Source: an uncultured Alphaproteobacteria bacterium (lineage in GTDB: Bacteria; Pseudomonadota; Alphaproteobacteria; Rhizobiales; Aestuariivirgaceae). Taken from it: a stretch of 35,737 nt of DNA. A program made the position numbers and the translations under genes. The DNA lies in NCBI GenBank assembly GCA_945957365.1, contig CAMFKI010000036.1, forward strand, positions 1-35,737, written 5' to 3'. The notes beneath the pieces are model-generated. The model ran no database searches and was not told the DNA's origin. It saw only the letters and a list, made by a program, of their open reading frames with translations. Within the stretch, counting starts at the first letter, position 1. Every line of letters starts with the position of its first letter. This document shows, one piece after another, positions 8,224-16,023 of this stretch.

Positions 8224-8424
8224 ATGAGCGATAAGCGAACAGATATTGTCTGGATGATGTACGACGAGCCAGGTATGTTTGTTGATGCGCTGCAAAGGTG
8301 GGAGCAGCACTTGGCCAAGGTACAGAGCTGGCCTGACACCGTACGGAATAGGCAATCAGCGATAAACAAAGCAAAGGACACTATCAGGTACTTGAAGTGG
8401 AGAAAGCGCAACGGTTTGGATTGA
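8224..8424 (+). CDS. Small hypothetical protein
   Basis: A 66-residue basic, probably cytosolic protein with no signal peptide or membrane segment and no family I recognise. It is Trp- and Lys/Arg-rich towards its C-terminus (YLKWRKRNG). GGAG (8214-8217) sits 6 nt before ATG 8224, which supports translation. The gene lies in an AT-richer patch (about 8093-8600) unlike the surrounding DNA, consistent with recent acquisition. The remaining 8425-8606 shows nothing coding. Confidence 0.5.
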   Translation: MSDKRTDIVWMMYDEPGMFVDALQRWEQHLAKVQSWPDTVRNRQSAINKAKDTIRYLKWRKRNGLD

Positions 8425-8606
8425 TCCTGTTGCAGACAAGGCGCCTTTCTGAAAAGCACAGGATCGAGCCCGTCTAACAGAGCGAGACGTCCAAGAGGAA
8501 GGTGTTCCAATCGTCGGGCTTCCCTTGCATAACCAAATGCATAAAAGTTATTTTTCTCAAGTGGCGCTGCTTGTGACCGATATTCGCGGTGCTTGAGGCG
8601 ACGCCA

Positions 8607-9590
8607 TCACGGCGCGTGAGCGTCGTCGCACGTGACCGCGGATGCCGGAATGGTGAGCTTGTATCGAAACCCTTCGGCCGCAAACGTCAGTTCCGACGAA
8701 CCGTGCAGGGCATAGGGCACGATTTTCGCCAGGATGGCGGTGCCGAAGCCCTTCGGTTCGTTGTCCTTCAGCGGCAATCCGCCCTGTTCCAGCCACGACA
8801 GTTCGAACTGTGTCTCCGTCAGCTGCCACCGGATGACGACCTTGCCGGAACCGTTCGCCCATGCGCCATGTTTGGCGGAATTCGTGGCAAGCTCATGCAG
8901 CGCCAGGCCGAGGTTGACAACGGCCGCCTCGCCGACGCGGCAGTCGACGCCCTGCATCTCGACCCGCTCGGGGGCGACGAACAGGTCGATCTCGGATTTG
9001 ATCAGTGAACGGAGCGGAACGGATGTCCAGTCGGCCTGCGTGAGCAGGTCATGGGCGCGGCTCATGCCATGCAGGCGTTCGGCGAAGACTTCCTCGAACT
9101 GCGGGATTGTCTTCGCATGGCGCCCGGTTGCCCGCGCCATGGCGAGGATCACCGCGTACTGGTTCTTCATGCGGTGGGTGAGTTCGCGCAGCAGGGTCCG
9201 GCGCTGTTCGTCGCTTCTGGCCAGGCGATGATTGAGCTCGTCGGTGGAGATCAGCAGCTTCACCAGCAGCTGGATGAGCGAAATGATGATCAGGCAAACG
9301 ACCCAGAAGGCCAGCACATTCCACGCATCGGCATAGCGAAGCGAAAAGGATCCGATCGGCGGGATGAAGAAATAGATGGCGCACAGCGTTGCCACCAGCA
9401 GCGTGGCGGTGCCGATCACCCATCCGCCGGCTATCGTTGCAACGACGATCGCCGGATAGAAGGTGACGTAGGACAGCGTGACCGGAGAAAACTTGCGCAG
9501 CACGACCGCCGCTGCCACCAACAGCAACGCAACCCCCATGCTTGGCATGGGTCGCTGTCGGATCGCCCTGATGACGGCCGGATATCGCAT
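8607..9590 (-). CDS. HWE-family sensor histidine kinase with DUF4118-type membrane domain
   Basis: About 327 residues. The N-terminal ~115 residues hold four hydrophobic segments with the FYPAIVVAT and GTATLLVATL features of the KdpD-like DUF4118 sensor domain. The H-box is LLRELTHRMKN with phospho-acceptor H139; the ATPase part has HELATNSAKHG (N-box), the W-x-E signature in SWLEQGG that names the HWE family, and GFGTAIL (G-box). No response regulator is adjacent, so it is an orphan kinase; HWE kinases in this order often feed the general stress response, but here that is inference. Start ATG 9590 is chosen because it opens just before the first membrane helix; the frame is open upstream to 9674. 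Confidence 0.85.
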   Translation of the reverse strand: MRYPAVIRAIRQRPMPSMGVALLLVAAAVVLRKFSPVTLSYVTFYPAIVVATIAGGWVIGTATLLVATLCAIYFFIPPIGSFSLRYADAWNVLAFWVVCLIIISLIQLLVKLLISTDELNHRLARSDEQRRTLLRELTHRMKNQYAVILAMARATGRHAKTIPQFEEVFAERLHGMSRAHDLLTQADWTSVPLRSLIKSEIDLFVAPERVEMQGVDCRVGEAAVVNLGLALHELATNSAKHGAWANGSGKVVIRWQLTETQFELSWLEQGGLPLKDNEPKGFGTAILAKIVPYALHGSSELTFAAEGFRYKLTIPASAVTCDDAHAP

Positions 9591-9713
9591 TGCCTTCTGC
9601 GCTGATGTGGCCGCAATCGTACACAGGTTCCGTTCGGGCTCGCCACCCCTTTGATCGCAACCCCCGTTCGGCACTGGATCCGGACCTGCCAGTTCCGGTT
9701 GGTGCCTTCGATG

Positions 9714-9935
9714 TCAGTTGAGGGATGAAGGTGGATAGCCGGACTTGTCGGTTCCCAGCACGGCGATGGTGTTTTCGATGAGTGCCACGAGATCGTCGTG
9801 GGACATGCCGGGAATATCGCGCTGCAGTGCGCGCGCGAGTTTGGGGATGTCGGTGACCGTGCCGTTCTCGGCATGGGCCTTCAGAATAGCGATGAGCTTC
9901 GCCAGCGCGTAGCTGGCCACTTGGCTTTCAGTCAT
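9714..9935 (-). CDS. Small hypothetical protein
   Basis: A 73-residue predicted helical cytosolic protein (MTESQVASYALAK start) that I do not recognise. ATG 9935 is preferred; GTG 9968 would add 11 residues and has an AGGA 6 nt upstream, but a 7-bp inverted repeat overlaps that codon. It precedes the histidine kinase gene on the same strand by about 120 bp and could be co-transcribed with it. Confidence 0.55.
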   Translation of the reverse strand: MTESQVASYALAKLIAILKAHAENGTVTDIPKLARALQRDIPGMSHDDLVALIENTIAVLGTDKSGYPPSSLN

Positions 9936-9967
9936 GCGTTCGCTCGGTTCCCGGCGCCAGCCTAGCA

Positions 9968-9991
9968 CAACTTATCCTATATCGTAAGTTG
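9968..9991. promoter_or_regulatory. Inverted repeat, possible operator
   Basis: CAACTTA (9968-9974) and TAAGTTG (9985-9991) are perfect arms around an AT-rich 10-bp centre. It lies directly upstream of the small gene read leftward from 9935, where a promoter or operator would be. The binding protein is unknown. Confidence 0.4.
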
Positions 9992-10073
9992 AGTCTGATC
10001 CCTGCCGCTGAAGATATTCTGACGCTCAGGCAGGATTGCGTGGCTGCACTGGAGAGAGTTGCGACCGCCGCGG

Positions 10074-11171
10074 TCAGTCGCCGCCGATGAGGCGATGGGC
10101 CTTGCGGCCACCGCGCGCGATCGAAGCGGGGGCTTCGTCCTTGTCGACCAGGGCGCGGGCCGAGGCGAGGCAGCGCTCCGCCAGTTCGGCGGCACCCTTG
10201 GGGAGTTCTGCCGAGTGTTCGACGATGCGGACGTTGTTCTCCATGTCCTCGTGCGTCCAGCCGCGCGAATGCGCGATGTAGGGGAACTGCGGGAAGACGT
10301 AGCCCAGTTCGCCGAAGAAGCCGAGCATCTGGCCGGCCACCGCCTGGATGTTGTCCTGTCCGCCGATGATGATGAAGCCGGCCACCTTGTTGCGGATCAG
10401 CACGCGGTTATGGATGGTGATGGCGTTCTGCACGCAATTCAGCCGCTCGGCCATCTTGAAGTAGAGCGACGAGGCCGCACCCCAGCGGATCGGCGTCGCC
10501 ACGATCACCGCATCCGACCAGTGCACCAGCGCCTCGTAGACCTGGTCCATCTGGTCCTTCGAATCCATCTGGGTGATGGAGCAGGGCCAGGTGCAGGCAT
10601 GCGCGGCCTTGGAATAGTAGCCTTCGCAAGTACGGAAATGCAGGTCGTTGAGCTTGATGGTCCTGGTCTCGGCCCCGCTTGCCGCCGCCGCTGCAACCGC
10701 TGCCGCGAGCACGTGGTCGGAGCCCGAGAAGCGCGGGTTGCGCGCATCCATTGCGGTGGTCGACAGGCCCAGCAGGCGCAACGGCCCGGGCGCGCGGGTC
10801 ACCGGGCGCGCCAGCGGATGCGGCGCGTGGGGAGATTTTTCACGCGGTGTCGGATTGGCGAGGTCGACCAGCACGCGGCCGTTCTCCACCTTCACTGGGT
10901 AGGAGGGCACGACGTCATGCTCGCTGCCCGGCTCACCCTGGCCGGAACAGCGGTGATATTTCCAGCCATGCCACGGGCAGGCGACATAGTCGCCATCGAG
11001 GCGGCCTTCGCCGAGCGGGCCACCCGCGTGGTTGCAGGTATTGGAGATGACACCGAACACGCCGTCCTTGCAGGTGACCGCCACCACCACGTTGCCGATC
11101 CTCACGCGCGACACCGGCTTTGCGCTCAGCTCCTCTGCTGCGCCGATATCGCTCCACCTTGCGTCCGCCAT
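10074..11171 (-). CDS. Rieske [2Fe-2S] and flavodoxin-fold FMN reductase fusion
   Basis: A 365-residue two-domain redox protein. Residues 1-105 are a Rieske ferredoxin domain with both ligand boxes intact: C46-x-H48 (TCNHAGGPLG) and C65-x2-H68 (CPWHGWKY). After a proline-rich linker (about 107-130), residues 131-345 form an NADPH-dependent FMN reductase/flavodoxin-like domain: a beta strand and phosphate loop near LRLLGLSTTA, and ADAVIVATPIRWG-type residues (SDAVIVATPIRWG) that usually contact the isoalloxazine. Known families would let the flavin pass electrons to the iron-sulfur centre or back; the partner is not evident. No signal peptide, so cytosolic. GGGAGGG lies 7 nt before ATG 11171. 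Confidence 0.85.
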   Translation of the reverse strand: MADARWSDIGAAEELSAKPVSRVRIGNVVVAVTCKDGVFGVISNTCNHAGGPLGEGRLDGDYVACPWHGWKYHRCSGQGEPGSEHDVVPSYPVKVENGRVLVDLANPTPREKSPHAPHPLARPVTRAPGPLRLLGLSTTAMDARNPRFSGSDHVLAAAVAAAAASGAETRTIKLNDLHFRTCEGYYSKAAHACTWPCSITQMDSKDQMDQVYEALVHWSDAVIVATPIRWGAASSLYFKMAERLNCVQNAITIHNRVLIRNKVAGFIIIGGQDNIQAVAGQMLGFFGELGYVFPQFPYIAHSRGWTHEDMENNVRIVEHSAELPKGAAELAERCLASARALVDKDEAPASIARGGRKAHRLIGGD

Positions 11172-11299
11172 TGCCCGCCCTCCCGCTTGCTTCGCCGCAG
11201 CCTATGCTGCAAAGGACGAGGCTTGAAGCGGAAGTTGCAAGGCCATCAGTGCTGCAATGGTCTGCAATGGCGCAAGGCGATGCCGCAGGAGGAGTTCAA

Positions 11300-11509
11300 A
11301 TGTCCGAAGACGACCATCGTGGACGCCTTGCCGATCTCGAACGCCGCATCGCCGAGCAGGACAAGGTGATTGCCGACCTGAACGAGATGGTCGTGGCGCA
11401 ATGGCGCAAGATCGACAGCCTGGAGCGGCGGGTGGGGGAACTGCGCGACGAGTTCGATGCGGCGGCAATGGCGCGGCCCGACGGCGGCGAGCCGCCGCCG
11501 CATTATTGA
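11300..11509 (+). CDS. slyX: SlyX family protein
   Basis: A 69-residue coiled-coil protein with the heptad-rich body (LADLERRIAEQDKVIADLNEMV) and the terminal PPPHY that mark SlyX. Function is unknown in the family despite its name. AGGAGGAG (11287-11294) stands 5 nt before ATG 11300, so the longer upstream open frame is not used. It is divergent from the Rieske-flavodoxin gene and convergent with the exported-protein gene that ends at 11523. Confidence 0.85.
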   Translation: MSEDDHRGRLADLERRIAEQDKVIADLNEMVVAQWRKIDSLERRVGELRDEFDAAAMARPDGGEPPPHY

Positions 11510-11522
11510 TCGGTGAAGGGCA

Positions 11523-11813
11523 TCACCTGGTGACGGGCAGCAGTTCCATGCTGCAGGTGCCGTCCGACCAGATGTCGTCCTGGCGTTTCGTTTCGGTGAA
11601 GCGCAGCACCTTGTAGGGAACATAGGCCCCGTCGGCGAGGCTGTAGCCGAGCTGGCGCATCTTCTCGTCCCACTGCACGCCGTCGACGAGAACCCGCCCG
11701 TCGACGGCATTCTTCATGCAGGGGAATGCGATGACGCGGTTCTCCGCCGCGGCGGATGCGATTGCCGCACAGGACATCAAGGCCACGAGACTCAACACAC
11801 GAACGCTCGGCAT
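11523..11813 (-). CDS. Small exported protein of unknown function
   Basis: A 96-residue protein with a Sec signal peptide (MPSVRVLSLVALMSCAAIASAAA) and a short mature domain containing two cysteines (FPCMKN and DGTCSM), perhaps a disulfide pair in the periplasm. I cannot assign a family. Start ATG 11813 puts the signal peptide at the N-terminus; the frame is open to 11849. It follows the ferritin-like gene on the same strand by 57 bp. Confidence 0.7.
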   Translation of the reverse strand: MPSVRVLSLVALMSCAAIASAAAENRVIAFPCMKNAVDGRVLVDGVQWDEKMRQLGYSLADGAYVPYKVLRFTETKRQDDIWSDGTCSMELLPVTR

Positions 11814-11870
11814 GGTGTGAGCCTTCGCCGCGCCGAGCCGGCTTGTCAATGGCGCCGGCGCCCGACCTCG

Positions 11871-12329
11871 CTAGTCGCCCACAGCCGGAGCGTCTTCGCC
11901 CAGCGCGGTGGCAAGGTCGATCAGGTGGTCCTGCTCGTCGAGCAGGATTTCGCGGATGTGCTCGGCGATGGCGAATTCGCCCAGCGCCTCGCACTGGCGC
12001 ACGCGGGTCCGATAGTTGCGGATGGTGTCGACTTCGTTCTGCAGGTCGGCGCGCAGCATCTCCTCCGTGCTCTCCGCCAGCTTCACCGGCTTTGGTGTGG
12101 CGTTGGGCATGGCGCCCAGATAATCGATCTGGCGCGCGATGGTGAGGGCATGCTTCAGCTCCTCCGCGGCGTGGATCGCGAGCTGGTCGGCGATGCTCAT
12201 GTAGGCCGCGCCCTTGATCGCCTGCGAATAGACCACGTATGCGATGATGGCCTGGTATTCGCGGGAGAGGTCTTCGTTGAGCAGCGCGGCAAGCTGCGCG
12301 CGCGTGATGGCTGGAGTGGACTCTGGCAT
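11871..12329 (-). CDS. Ferritin-like diiron four-helix-bundle protein
   Basis: A 152-residue protein of the ferritin/bacterioferritin-like superfamily. The helical diiron pattern is visible: E24 (LSREYQA), E57-L-K-H60 (AAEELKHA), E99 (LQNEVDT) and E132-Q-D-H135 (LLDEQDHL). It lacks a signal peptide, so it is probably a cytosolic iron store or iron-dependent oxidant scavenger. ATG 12329 has a GGGACGGA tract close upstream; TTG 12362 is the alternative. It follows the cupredoxin gene by 87 bp and could be read from the same NsrR-like controlled promoter. Confidence 0.82.
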   Translation of the reverse strand: MPESTPAITRAQLAALLNEDLSREYQAIIAYVVYSQAIKGAAYMSIADQLAIHAAEELKHALTIARQIDYLGAMPNATPKPVKLAESTEEMLRADLQNEVDTIRNYRTRVRQCEALGEFAIAEHIREILLDEQDHLIDLATALGEDAPAVGD

Positions 12330-12416
12330 GATCCGTCCCGTCTGTTGCGTGAACGCAGACAAACGCCCGAGGGGCGGGGAAAGTTCCCCGCAAAGCCGCC
12401 TTCGCCCTGGGACCCG

Positions 12417-12902
12417 TCAGGGGGCGACGTCGACCACCGTCCACATGCCGGCCATGTAGTGGCCCGGCAGGTTGCAGTAGAGCAGGTATTTGCCGGGCTT
12501 CAGGCTGAGGGTGATGGCGGCCGACCGGCTGGGGTCGATCTCGTTGACGGAGCCGAAAGCCTGCAGGCTGTTCTCCTTCACCATCATCGCCGTCTCGTCA
12601 TAGGGCAGCTTGTCCATGCCATCCGGCAGCCGCGCCACGATCACCTCGTGGACGATCTTGCTGGCGAGGTTGGTGACCTTGAAGGTCACCATGCCGGGGC
12701 GCACCTGCCGCGGGCTGGCATTGATGCCCATCTTGGCCTTCGCCAGGTCGCCGCCCATGCCCATGCCCATGTCAGGCACCGAGGTGTCGCCGCTGCCGAC
12801 CTTGTCGATCAGCGTCACCGTGATGACGGGTTCGGCCATGGCCGCCGTGGACAGGCAGGTGACGATGGCGGCGGCGGAGAGGGTCAGGTTGAAAGGCTTC
12901 AT
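12417..12902 (-). CDS. Exported cupredoxin-domain (type 1 copper) protein
   Basis: A 161-residue periplasmic blue-copper-like protein. Signal peptide residues 1-23. Type 1 copper ligands are all present: H85 (IVHEVIV) and C143-x4-H148-x4-M153 in LYCNLPGHYMAGM. The N-terminal mature part has a Met-rich stretch (DMGMGMGGD), which may bind extra copper. Such proteins carry electrons, for example to nitrite reductase or oxidases; the partner is unknown. AGGAG lies 5 nt before ATG 12902; an in-frame GTG at 12905 is less likely. An NsrR-like palindrome covers its promoter region. Confidence 0.88.
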   Translation of the reverse strand: MKPFNLTLSAAAIVTCLSTAAMAEPVITVTLIDKVGSGDTSVPDMGMGMGGDLAKAKMGINASPRQVRPGMVTFKVTNLASKIVHEVIVARLPDGMDKLPYDETAMMVKENSLQAFGSVNEIDPSRSAAITLSLKPGKYLLYCNLPGHYMAGMWTVVDVAP

Positions 12903-12917
12903 CACAGCTCCTGATTT

Positions 12918-12940
12918 AAGATGTATGCGCTATATATCTT
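12918..12940. promoter_or_regulatory. NsrR-like palindrome upstream of the cupredoxin gene
   Basis: AAGATGTAT (12918-12926) and ATATATCTT (12932-12940) are 9-bp arms with one mismatch, separated by 5 bp. Size and sequence fit the NsrR consensus (AAGATGYAT, 5 bp, ATRCATCTT). It lies 16-38 bp before the cupredoxin start on the reverse strand, so a nitric-oxide-sensitive repressor is the likely reader. The assignment is by motif only. Confidence 0.6.
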
Positions 12941-13072
12941 TTTAGGACGACTGCGGTTGCCGTCAAAGGGTCAAAACCGCGCAGGACGGTGCACTGGCGG
13001 GCGGGCCCGAGATCATCTAACAATCGGCCCGGGTGCTGCCGTCATGACGGGCGGGACCCGGTGGAGGACGGC

Positions 13073-13519
13073 ATGAACAAGCGTGACATGGCCCTGGGAC
13101 TTCTCGCCGGGCTTGCGGGAGCTTCTCTCGTTTCGGGACAAGGCGTGGCGGCGGGTGCGGTGAGCGAGGCCGACGCCAGGGCGGCCATCATGTCCTGGCT
13201 CTCGGCGCTGGCCAGCCACGATCCCGTCAAGGTCGAGAAGATCCTGGCGCCGGAATTCCAGATCTTGCGGTCAGACGGCAGTGGCTATGACAAGAAGAGC
13301 TATCTGGGCCATCTGCCCAAGTTCAGCAGCGAGCCGGAGATCCAGGACCTGGCCTTCAGCGCCAACGGCGACCTGCTGGTGACGCGCTACAATCTGAAGG
13401 TTGAGCAGAAGATCGGCAACAAGCCGGTGCAGAAGCTCGCGCCGCGGCTTTCCGTCCTGAAGCGCGACGGATCCGGCTGGCTGATGGTGGCGCACGCCAA
13501 CTTCGCGCAGATCGGCTGA
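13073..13519 (+). CDS. Exported SnoaL/DUF4440-like protein
   Basis: A 148-residue protein with a signal peptide (residues 1-27, after MNKRDMALG) followed by an NTF2-like alpha-beta cone fold: EADARAAIMSWLSALASHDPVKVEKILAPEFQILRSDG is a typical SnoaL/DUF4440 first half, and GWLMVAHANFAQI the last strand. These folds serve as small enzymes or ligand-binding domains; no catalytic residues can be named here. GGAGG (13063-13067) is 5 nt before ATG 13073. It is divergent from the cupredoxin gene and is followed 23 bp later by the DUF1622 gene. Confidence 0.75.
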   Translation: MNKRDMALGLLAGLAGASLVSGQGVAAGAVSEADARAAIMSWLSALASHDPVKVEKILAPEFQILRSDGSGYDKKSYLGHLPKFSSEPEIQDLAFSANGDLLVTRYNLKVEQKIGNKPVQKLAPRLSVLKRDGSGWLMVAHANFAQIG

Positions 13520-13542
13520 GTGCGTCCCGGCGGCGATCTCCC

Positions 13543-13929
13543 ATGACGGCAGACCTGATCAAGGATCTCACGCTCCAGCTCTCCACCCTCACGGAAGGGG
13601 TGGCAGCGCTGGTCATCGCCATTGCGGTGATCGAGGGCGTGTTCCGCACGCTGCTCCTGCTGCTGCAGAGCTTTTCTCCCGCCGATCCCGCCGCTGGCCA
13701 CGAGGCGAAGGAAGACGTGCGCCTGAGGCTCGGCCGCTGGCTGGCGCTGGCGCTGGAATTCCTGCTGGCCGCGGACATCCTGCGCACGGCGGTGGCGCCC
13801 ACCTGGTCCGAAATCGGCCAGCTCGCCGCCATCGCCACCATCCGCACGGCGCTGAATTTCTTCCTGCAGCTCGAGATCGACCGGGCCGAGGAGCGCCGCG
13901 CCGGCCCGCCGGAGCCGCACGTCGGCTGA
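13543..13929 (+). CDS. DUF1622 family membrane protein
   Basis: A 128-residue inner-membrane protein. Three hydrophobic segments (about residues 18-42, 64-78 and 88-106) and the conserved RLRLGRWLALALEFLLAADI and IRTALNFFLQLEI blocks match DUF1622, whose function is unknown. It probably shares a transcript with the SnoaL-like gene 23 bp upstream and converges on the HAD gene ending 3 bp away. Confidence 0.82.
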   Translation: MTADLIKDLTLQLSTLTEGVAALVIAIAVIEGVFRTLLLLLQSFSPADPAAGHEAKEDVRLRLGRWLALALEFLLAADILRTAVAPTWSEIGQLAAIATIRTALNFFLQLEIDRAEERRAGPPEPHVG

Positions 13930-13931
13930 CG

Positions 13932-14951
13932 TCACTTCGGCGCGAAGATGGTTTTCCAGTCGTCCTTCATGCTGACCACGGTCCAGCCGCGCGACGGCGC
14001 CTCCTTCAGCGCCTCGACGAGCGTGCCGCTGCTCTTCGGGTTGACGTCATACTGGTATTCGCGCACGCCATCGGTGTGATGGATGATGACGCCGAGGCTC
14101 GGCAGCGGATTGGCGATGGTGCCGTATTCCAGCATTTCCTTGTCGCCGTCGCTGTTGCCGAACACGGCAATCGGCCGCTCGCCGATGAATTCGTGGATGC
14201 CGGCGGGCTTTCCCGCCTTGTCGTCGACGACGAGGTTATCCATCGTCTTCACCAGAACCGGTCCGCTGTCGCGCAGCTCATAGACCACCTTGGTGGTGGA
14301 GCCCACCACCTGGGCCGGCGGAATGCCGTAGACGCGCTGGCTCCACACCCGCATGAAGTCGGCGCCGCCGCCCGAGACGATGTAGGTGCGGAAACCGTTG
14401 GCCCGGAAATAGGCCAGCACTTCCTGCATCGGCTGATAGGTGAGCTGGTCATAGCCGACCTTGAAGCGCGGATGCCTCGCCGTCTTCATCCAGTCCTCGA
14501 CCTGCTGGCGGAATTCATCGACCGTCATGCCGGCATGGGTCAGGGCGACGATGTCGAGGATGCCCTGATGGTGAGGGGCGGCCATCAGCGTGTCCCAGTC
14601 ATCGGCGATCAGCGCCTTGATCATGGGGTTTTCGGCCAGCTTAGGGTCCTTCGCGGCCATCTGCTTCGCCTGGTCGACGGCGTAGGCCATCTGGAACGGC
14701 ATCGGGTTTTCCGGCCACAGCGTGCCGTCATTGTCGAAGACGGCAATGCGCTCCTCAACCGGAACGAAAGCGGTAGAGCCCGGGGTGGCCACCTTCGTCA
14801 CGTAATCGATGATGGCCGACTTCGCGGCGCCATCGTTCCACGAGGGCAGGGGGTCTGCCGCCTGGGCGTAACCGGCCGAAAGCAGGACGAGCAAGAAGGC
14901 GATCAACTGAACCCAGAGGGTCTGGCGCCGCGCTGCAAAATCCGAAATCAT
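13932..14951 (-). CDS. Exported HAD-superfamily phosphatase
   Basis: A 339-residue protein with an N-terminal signal segment (about 10-31) and a phosphoserine-phosphatase-like HAD domain. Motif I is FDNDGTLW (D73 nucleophile, D75 acid/base), motif II lies in YIVSGGGADF, and the final acidic motif is FGNSDGDKEM. The long helical insert after motif I forms the cap. It is probably periplasmic, with unknown substrate. Start ATG 14951 has AGGAG 8 nt upstream; the frame remains open to 15083 but would bury the signal peptide. It is divergent from the SRPBCC gene. Confidence 0.82.
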   Translation of the reverse strand: MISDFAARRQTLWVQLIAFLLVLLSAGYAQAADPLPSWNDGAAKSAIIDYVTKVATPGSTAFVPVEERIAVFDNDGTLWPENPMPFQMAYAVDQAKQMAAKDPKLAENPMIKALIADDWDTLMAAPHHQGILDIVALTHAGMTVDEFRQQVEDWMKTARHPRFKVGYDQLTYQPMQEVLAYFRANGFRTYIVSGGGADFMRVWSQRVYGIPPAQVVGSTTKVVYELRDSGPVLVKTMDNLVVDDKAGKPAGIHEFIGERPIAVFGNSDGDKEMLEYGTIANPLPSLGVIIHHTDGVREYQYDVNPKSSGTLVEALKEAPSRGWTVVSMKDDWKTIFAPK

Positions 14952-15044
14952 GCGGAAGCTCCTGTGCTGTCTCCACACTATCGTAAACAAACCTGCCGAC
15001 GGGAGCCAAATATTCTTGGCAACGCTTTTCCGTCCGGAGGTTCC

Positions 15045-15515
15045 ATGACGCAGGCCCAGCATGAACTCGTCTTCACCCGCCACATCGCCGCGCCGCGTGC
15101 CGCGGTCTGGCGCTGCTGGACCGAGCCCGAGCTTCTGAAGCAGTGGTTCACGCCCCGGCCATGGACGACGCCGGTGGTCGAGACCGACCTGCGCGCCGGC
15201 GGCGCCAGCTACTTCCTGTTCCGCGGCCCCAATGGCGAGGAGTTCCCCAATCGCGGCGTCTATCTCGAGGTGGTTCCGCAGCAGCGGCTGGTCTTCACCG
15301 ATGCCTATGTGGAGGCCTGGGTGCCGTCAGCCGAACCCTTCATGACCGCGATCGTGACGCTGGCCGACGCGTCGGGCGGCACGCATTACGAGGCGCGCGT
15401 GCGGCACTGGACGGAGGCCGCGATGAAGCGCCACGAGGACATGGGATTCCACGCCGGCTGGGGCAAGGCGGCGGACCAGCTGGAAGAGGTCGCGAAACGG
15501 GTTGCGGCCGGCTGA
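15045..15515 (+). CDS. SRPBCC/AHSA1-domain protein
   Basis: A 156-residue cytosolic protein of the START/Bet v1-like SRPBCC fold, Aha1-like subgroup. It shows the usual opening (FTRHIAAPRAAVWRCWTEPELLKQWFTP), the central RLVFTDAY block and the C-terminal GFHAGWGKAADQLEEVA helix. Such proteins bind hydrophobic ligands; the role is unknown. GGAGG (15036-15040) is 4 nt before the ATG at 15045. Confidence 0.82.
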   Translation: MTQAQHELVFTRHIAAPRAAVWRCWTEPELLKQWFTPRPWTTPVVETDLRAGGASYFLFRGPNGEEFPNRGVYLEVVPQQRLVFTDAYVEAWVPSAEPFMTAIVTLADASGGTHYEARVRHWTEAAMKRHEDMGFHAGWGKAADQLEEVAKRVAAG

Positions 15516-15516
15516 C

Positions 15517-15951
15517 CTACCAGTTGCGGGCGGAGAAGATGTAGAGGCGCAGGGCGCCATTGCTGCCGATCTGCACGCCAGCCACCTGCGAGGGGTTGAC
15601 GTGGTTCCTGGCGAGGGCTGCTGCCGTCACCGGGTTGGCGGCAAGGTTCTGCTGCAGCTTGGCCACGCCCGCGGCGTTCCTCTGCGTCATGATCTTGAAT
15701 TCCTGCCAGTCCGGAACGTCGCCGTTGAACATCGGGATCGTGGGCACGTCGAGGCGGATGACGCCGACGCTCGGCACCTTCTTGATGCCGGGCACCTGGG
15801 CGGCCCGCTTGCCGGCCGACATGATCGATGAAATGGCCATCTGCACGTCGATGTTGGTGACCTGCGCATGGGCCGGGGGCAGCGCCACGGGAGCCGCCAG
15901 TGCAGCGGCGCCGAGGGCGAGGGCGAGGGTCACGGCCTTGAGGGTCTTCAT
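15517..15951 (-). CDS. Small exported protein of unknown function
   Basis: A 144-residue protein with a Sec signal peptide (MKTLKAVTLALALGAAALAA..AHA, cleavage near residue 29). The mature part has no cysteines and no motif I recognise; it includes repeated Asn/Ala-rich stretches (QQNLAANPVTAAALARNHVNP) and ends in an aromatic strand (LRLYIFSARNW). GGAG stands 5 nt before ATG 15951. It converges on the SRPBCC gene, whose stop is 1 bp away. Confidence 0.7.
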   Translation of the reverse strand: MKTLKAVTLALALGAAALAAPVALPPAHAQVTNIDVQMAISSIMSAGKRAAQVPGIKKVPSVGVIRLDVPTIPMFNGDVPDWQEFKIMTQRNAAGVAKLQQNLAANPVTAAALARNHVNPSQVAGVQIGSNGALRLYIFSARNW

Positions 15952-16023
15952 GGTCACTCCGGATCAGCGTCAGCCTGCAGTCTAGTCGCAGCAGGCCTCG
16001 CCTTCAAATGGGTTTTGCCGCGC

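Noticed and set aside
14076..15515. Long version of the SRPBCC gene starting inside the HAD gene
   Set aside because: The first 323 codons are antisense to the HAD phosphatase; GGAGG at 15036 and the domain start at 15045 fix the real start.
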